The notes below the pieces were generated by a model. It was not told the DNA's origin. It saw nothing but the letters and a program-made list of their open reading frames with translations, and did not search any database. Source: an uncultured Collinsella sp. (GTDB lineage Bacteria > Actinomycetota > Coriobacteriia > Coriobacteriales > Coriobacteriaceae). Taken from it: a stretch of DNA of 8,761 nt. The position numbers were made by a program, and so were the translations under genes. Below, piece after piece: positions 1 to 8,761 of this stretch. The stretch's first letter is position 1. Each line of letters opens with the position of its first letter. The stretch covers positions 1 to 8,761 of the forward strand of contig CABUBH010000061.1 in NCBI GenBank assembly GCA_902489775.1, written 5' to 3'.

Positions 1-84
1 TTCCTTTGCGTGCGGAACTCGCGACAAACTTAAAACCTGGGCCGCCCGGGCCGGGGATCCGACGTGCTCGTCGGGGCAACGTTC

Positions 85-117
85 CCTGCCAAAAAGGGAC
101 AGGTTAATTTTGGTCGG
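85..117 (+). repeat. 33-bp palindromic repeat, copy 1 (inverted relative to copy 2)
   Basis: CCTGCCAAAA and TTTTGGTCGG form a 10-position stem with one mismatch and one wobble around a 13-nt loop containing AGGGACAGGTT. It differs from the copy at 2036-2068 at only 3 of 33 positions and points the other way. Two of those differences fall in the stem, so this copy looks decayed relative to copy 2. Together the copies bracket the sigma/anti-sigma module. Confidence 0.85.
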
Positions 118-187
118 TTTTATCTGGGAAACGTGGCCGATTACGGTAGTCAGTATCTTTTTGCAGCATCTAGATCGACGACGTTTT

Positions 188-312
188 CGGAAGTGCGGAG
201 AAAATTCGCAAACCTCCAAGCAGACCGGCATATTTAACGACAAAACCGCAGCTCAGCAGTGGGTCAAATTTTAGGTGTGCTTAACGGTTCTGAGTTTTTC
301 ACCGCACTTCCG
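188..312. repeat. 125-bp element with inverted arms (17-bp ends, one mismatch)
   Basis: CGGAAGTGCGGAGAAAA (188-204) is matched in inverted orientation by the segment ending TTCACCGCACTTCCG (296-312), with one mismatch in 17. The similarity continues inward in diverged form: ungapped alignment of about 51 bases of each arm gives roughly 31 identities, including shared AACC and AAGCA blocks. No clear target-site duplication flanks the element and no open frame lies inside it. It could be a small non-autonomous element (MITE-like) or two head-to-head copies of one dispersed repeat. Confidence 0.65.
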
Positions 313-355
313 ATGACCAGATGAATAGCGCCCGATCCAACCATCCATGTTTCGC

Positions 356-387
356 AAAATAGGCCGCTTCCCCTAGTAGGAAGCGAC
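356..387 (-). terminator. Probable intrinsic terminator of the sigma/anti-sigma operon
   Basis: On the minus strand the arms GTCGCTTCC and GGAAGCGGC pair over 9 bp with one G-U wobble and a 7-nt loop. CTATTTTG follows. The hairpin starts 8 bp after the anti-sigma stop codon. The U-tract is short and interrupted, so termination may be partial. Confidence 0.7.
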
Positions 388-395
388 CCCAAATC

Positions 396-1472
396 TTACG
401 AATAGACGATGGTAAAGGGCTCTTTCGTTTCGGTCTCCCCTGTTGATGTATACCTCACAATTTCAAGGGTTACCGAGACAACTTGATCGACATCAATCAA
501 CTTCGTTGGCACCCAGATGTTCTCTCCGCTATTGCGCCCATAAGAAAAATATAAGTTGAACACCCCTGCGTCGTCATCTTCGATAATCTGCTCCGATCCA
601 TCCTTGTAGCTGACGGTCAGCTTATTATCAACTGCTTCATAGCCCAAATCATCGATGTGCGTCTGGATGGAAAACGGGCTAATCTCAAGAGGCGAGTCAC
701 CGGAGCGGAGTTCCTTTGTATCGACGTACGCTCCAATATTGAACTCGGGTGTCGACGCCTCAAACCGCCTCGCACTCTCACCTTCACCCTCGGTCCAATG
801 GATATTCCAGGTGACAGCATGTTGCAAATCTCGCTCGCGATCCATAGCGGCAAAGTACATCGTGCCATTAATGACAGTATCGCTTGATGTGTCCTTATCA
901 ATTGTGCTGCGTGTGTCAGGCCATTCCTCGCCGAACTTCATATCGGGCGTGCCGATGCCCTGCTCTTCTTCACCATAGAGAACAAGTTCGCCAATCTCTG
1001 CTGCTGGCTTGTAGTAGTTAACTCCATTTGGATTGGACAACGTAAACGTCACGGCTCCGCAGCCGTTTTGGTCGATTGCCATCTCATGGATATCAAGCGT
1101 ATAGCCGTTGCCCTCGACGGACAGATTAACCTCCTGGACTGCGCCTTCCAGGCTTTGGGGCGCGATGCCATCGCCAAACTCTCTGGTGTAGGTATATTTA
1201 GTTCCCGATGAGCCGCCGTTGGTCCAGGTAATGGAATCCCCGTTGCCGTGGTTTCCCCAGGCAGAGGCAAAATAGCTGGAATTGACGACGGCGTAGGCGA
1301 CCCCTCCGGTCGCCAGCACTCCGGCAAGGCATCCGATCACGGCAACATACAGAGGCTTCGCGTGACCCTTTCGGCGAAGCGGCTCACCAGCAGCGGCATA
1401 AAGAACACGGTCAGCAAGATCGCTATCGGCTTGGACGGACTCGAAGGCCTGCTTGATTTGATTGGATTTCAC
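396..1472 (-). CDS. Single-pass membrane anti-sigma factor, DUF4179/DUF5643-like
   Basis: This 358-residue protein begins at GTG 1472 after a strong Shine-Dalgarno. Residues 1-40 are a short cytoplasmic, sigma-binding-type segment (ESVQADSDLADRVLYAAA). It contains no Cys or His cluster, so it is not a zinc-binding (ZAS) anti-sigma domain. RRKGHAK precedes one membrane segment at about 41-63 (LYVAVIGCLAGVLATGGVAYAVV), giving N-inside topology. The rest is extracytoplasmic and rich in beta-strand patterns. VNLSVEGNGYTLDIHEMAID (116-134) resembles the DUF4179 core. LEISPFSIQTHI and the later IDVDQVVSVTLE resemble DUF5643-type C-terminal domains. The only ectodomain cysteine is C138. The gene overlaps the sigma gene by 50 bp on the same strand. 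The likely role is to sequester the sigma factor at the membrane and release it on an envelope signal, possibly by proteolysis. The signal and protease are unknown. Base composition looks clearly lower in GC than rpoBC by eye. Confidence 0.85.
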   Translation of the reverse strand: MKSNQIKQAFESVQADSDLADRVLYAAAGEPLRRKGHAKPLYVAVIGCLAGVLATGGVAYAVVNSSYFASAWGNHGNGDSITWTNGGSSGTKYTYTREFGDGIAPQSLEGAVQEVNLSVEGNGYTLDIHEMAIDQNGCGAVTFTLSNPNGVNYYKPAAEIGELVLYGEEEQGIGTPDMKFGEEWPDTRSTIDKDTSSDTVINGTMYFAAMDRERDLQHAVTWNIHWTEGEGESARRFEASTPEFNIGAYVDTKELRSGDSPLEISPFSIQTHIDDLGYEAVDNKLTVSYKDGSEQIIEDDDAGVFNLYFSYGRNSGENIWVPTKLIDVDQVVSVTLEIVRYTSTGETETKEPFTIVYS

Positions 1473-1941
1473 GGTCGCCCTCCTCTAGGATGAACTTGAG
1501 CTTCGATCTGCCGCGAGCCAAACGCGTTCGAACAGTCGCGGCTGGCACATGCAATAACTCGGCAATCTCTGAGGTCGAAAAGCCCAGATAGTAATAGAGC
1601 ATGATGGGAACACGGAATCGTTCCGGAAGTCGCATAACGTCTGACAGGACCGCCTTGGTCTCCTCCTGCGCCGTCGAAAGCGAATCGGCCAGGTTCTCAA
1701 TATCCTCCACACGCCTCCATGGCTTTCGAAAGAGAGATTTGCATTCATTGATCGTGACCCGGATAAGCCATCGACGAAGATGTTCCCAGCTTTCAAATTG
1801 CGCATCGCTTTTGAGTAACTTCAGAAAGACGTCTTGAGCGACATCGTCGGCATCGGCACGATCGCGCAGGTACGTCAATGCGATTCGAAACACGACATCC
1901 CGGTGATCTTCGACCGCCTGTCTAAAAGCTTGTTCTTCCAT
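1423..1941 (-). CDS. ECF-family RNA polymerase sigma factor
   Basis: This 172-residue protein is a group 4 (ECF) sigma factor, which directs RNA polymerase to a small stress or envelope regulon. Region sigma2 spans about residues 9-73. It includes the region 2 signature DADDVAQDVFLKLL (30-43) and the promoter-melting/-10 segment WLIRVTINECKSLFRK (58-73). A short acidic linker (about 79-97) leads to sigma4 (about 98-150), which starts at LPERFRVP and carries the helix-turn-helix STSEIAELLHVPAATVRTRL that reads the -35 element. Regions 1 and 3 are absent, as expected for the class. The last ~16 residues are encoded in the 50-bp overlap with the anti-sigma gene and are not family-conserved. The gene follows an ECF-type promoter and precedes a membrane anti-sigma partner. 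The genes it controls cannot be inferred here. It resembles sigma factors that travel with DUF4179 proteins; the exact ECF group was not assigned. Confidence 0.93.
   Translation of the reverse strand: MEEQAFRQAVEDHRDVVFRIALTYLRDRADADDVAQDVFLKLLKSDAQFESWEHLRRWLIRVTINECKSLFRKPWRRVEDIENLADSLSTAQEETKAVLSDVMRLPERFRVPIMLYYYLGFSTSEIAELLHVPAATVRTRLARGRSKLKFILEEGDREIQSNQAGLRVRPSR
1478..1486 (-). promoter_or_regulatory. Ribosome binding site of the anti-sigma gene, inside the sigma gene
   Basis: On the minus strand AGAGGAGGG lies a few bases before the GTG at 1472 (GGAGG, then GCGACC, then GTG). It sits wholly inside the sigma coding frame, so sigma translation passes over it. This arrangement usually couples synthesis of the two proteins. 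Confidence 0.85.
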
Positions 1942-1943
1942 AA

Positions 1944-1952
1944 TCACCTCCC
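1944..1952 (-). promoter_or_regulatory. Ribosome binding site deciding the sigma gene start
   Basis: GGGAGGTGA is a near-perfect Shine-Dalgarno with GGAGG placed 5 nt before the ATG at 1941. The longer frame begins with a GTG at 1947-1945 that lies inside this site, so that GTG cannot be the start used with it. The protein therefore begins MEEQAF. Confidence 0.85.
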
Positions 1953-1991
1953 GGTGACGTTAATGGTTCTCGATGAGGCCCTCACCATAGA

Positions 1992-2018
1992 TACGCTTTG
2001 ACCGAACGAAATGTTTCA
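1992..2018 (-). promoter_or_regulatory. ECF-type promoter of the sigma/anti-sigma operon
   Basis: On the minus strand, TGAAAC (2018-2013) is followed by a 17-nt spacer and CGTA (1995-1992). This matches the promoter form used by Bacillus SigW/SigM-type ECF factors (TGAAAC, 16-17 nt, CGTA or CGTC). T-rich bases directly follow the -35 element (ATTTC), as is common for that class. A start near 1984 would give a leader of about 43 nt before the sigma ATG. Its place directly upstream of an ECF gene suggests autoregulation. No equally good housekeeping promoter was found in this gap. Confidence 0.72.
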
Positions 2019-2035
2019 AATTCAAGCAGGAATAA

Positions 2036-2068
2036 CCTACCAAAATAAACCTGTCCCTTTTTGGTAGG
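2036..2068 (-). repeat. 33-bp palindromic repeat, copy 2 (perfect 10-bp stem)
   Basis: Perfect 10-bp arms CCTACCAAAA and TTTTGGTAGG enclose a 13-nt loop. Read on the minus strand, the core is AAAAAGGGACAGGTTTATTT. It matches the element at 85-117 at 30 of 33 positions, in the opposite orientation. It lies between the rpoC terminator and the ECF promoter. The size, palindromy and GGGACAGG core suggest a dispersed REP-like element; a regulatory site or secondary terminator is also possible. Confidence 0.85.
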
Positions 2069-2079
2069 TTTTCTTCAAC

Positions 2080-2116
2080 AAAAAAGACCCGCTTCCCTAT
2101 TGGGAAACGGGTCTTT
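2080..2116 (-). terminator. Intrinsic terminator of the rpoBC operon
   Basis: On the minus strand the arms AAAGACCCGTTTCCC and GGGAAGCGGGTCTTT pair over 15 bp with one G-U wobble, closed by the 4-nt loop AATA. A run of six T follows the hairpin on the minus strand. On the plus strand the stem is followed only by TTTGG, so the site is oriented for transcription leaving rpoC, whose stop lies 26 bp upstream. This is a textbook factor-independent terminator and should insulate the sigma module from rpoBC readthrough. Confidence 0.93.
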
Positions 2117-2142
2117 GGAAGGGCGGTTAACGTACTAGGAAA

Positions 2143-6621
<4,479 letters not shown>

Positions 6622-6627
6622 AGTCAA

Positions 6628-8760
<2,133 letters not shown>

Positions 8761-8761
8761 G

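Larger units (their letters stand above)
1..355. other. Repeat-rich intergenic region without a convincing gene
   Basis: No open frame with a plausible ribosome site was found on either strand. The region contains the 33-bp palindrome (85-117) and the 125-bp inverted element (188-312). Near the left edge there are GC-rich hairpins: an imperfect stem at 36-50 around CCGCCCGGG, and CCGACG TGCT CGTCGG at 59-74 with a perfect 6-bp stem. On the minus strand the 36-50 hairpin is followed by TTTTAAGTTT, so it might be a weak terminator, but one stem pair is mismatched. The composition is more AT-rich than rpoBC. A small RNA cannot be excluded. Confidence 0.6.

Noticed and set aside
8..37. A possible third copy of the arm repeat of the 188-312 element, starting GTGCGGA near the left edge.
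   Set aside because: Only the first seven bases match without gaps; further matching needs several gaps, so chance cannot be excluded.
36..74. GC-rich hairpins that might be a strong terminator for a gene left of the window.
   Set aside because: The stem at 59-74 has no T-run on either side. The stem at 36-50 has an interrupted T-run on the minus strand but also a C-A mismatch. No upstream gene is visible to support either.
218..265. A possible housekeeping promoter on the minus strand (TTGACC with TAAATA).
   Set aside because: The spacing is about 25 nt, far from the usual 16-18, and no gene follows before the window edge.
1..395. CRISPR array, tRNA or rRNA in the left intergenic region.
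   Set aside because: Only two inverted palindromes are present, not regularly spaced direct repeats, and no cloverleaf or rRNA-like sequence was recognised.
617..1327. Open frames on both strands inside the anti-sigma gene (617-901, 655-978, 657-887, 1049-1327).
   Set aside because: The anti-sigma frame has a strong Shine-Dalgarno, a clear membrane segment and family-like motifs; the others have none of these.
2001..2035. A housekeeping promoter for the sigma gene using TTGAAA and TATCTA.
   Set aside because: The spacer would be 20 nt. The overlapping TGAAAC, 17 nt, CGTA reading fits an ECF promoter much better.

Overview
The window holds the 3' part of rpoB, all of rpoC, and then a two-gene ECF sigma factor / membrane anti-sigma factor module. 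All four genes are on the minus strand, so transcription runs from the right edge to the left. The GC-rich rpoBC genes, the actinobacterial style of the beta and beta' motifs and the RpoC N-terminus suggest a member of the Coriobacteriia. A gut Collinsella or close relative is my best guess, recognised from memory and not proven by a search.

Layout from right to left. 8760-6628 is rpoB without its N-terminal half; the rifampicin-pocket region lies beyond the right edge. Six bases separate rpoB from rpoC (6621-2143), whose GTG start is chosen by a Shine-Dalgarno inside the last rpoB codons. RpoC is about 1,492 residues and carries a long C-terminal extension. That extension contains a helix-hairpin-helix domain resembling the alpha-subunit C-terminal DNA-binding domain, followed by an acidic tail. 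A 15-bp-stem intrinsic terminator (2116-2080) ends the rpoBC unit.

After it come a 33-bp palindromic repeat (2036-2068) and an ECF-type promoter (TGAAAC, 17 nt, CGTA). Next are the sigma gene (1941-1423) and the anti-sigma gene (1472-396), which overlap by 50 bp and so are probably translationally coupled. A hairpin at 356-387 probably terminates this operon. The module looks self-contained: the promoter upstream of the sigma gene resembles the class such sigma factors recognise, and the partner is a single-pass membrane protein of DUF4179/DUF5643 type that would hold the sigma factor until an envelope signal arrives.

The leftmost ~355 bp has no convincing gene but is rich in repeats. It holds a second copy of the 33-bp palindrome (85-117), inverted relative to the first, so the pair brackets the sigma module. 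It also holds a 125-bp element (188-312) made of two diverged inverted arms. The most notable observations are the alpha-CTD-like domain on RpoC, the self-type ECF promoter and the inverted palindromes flanking the ECF module.
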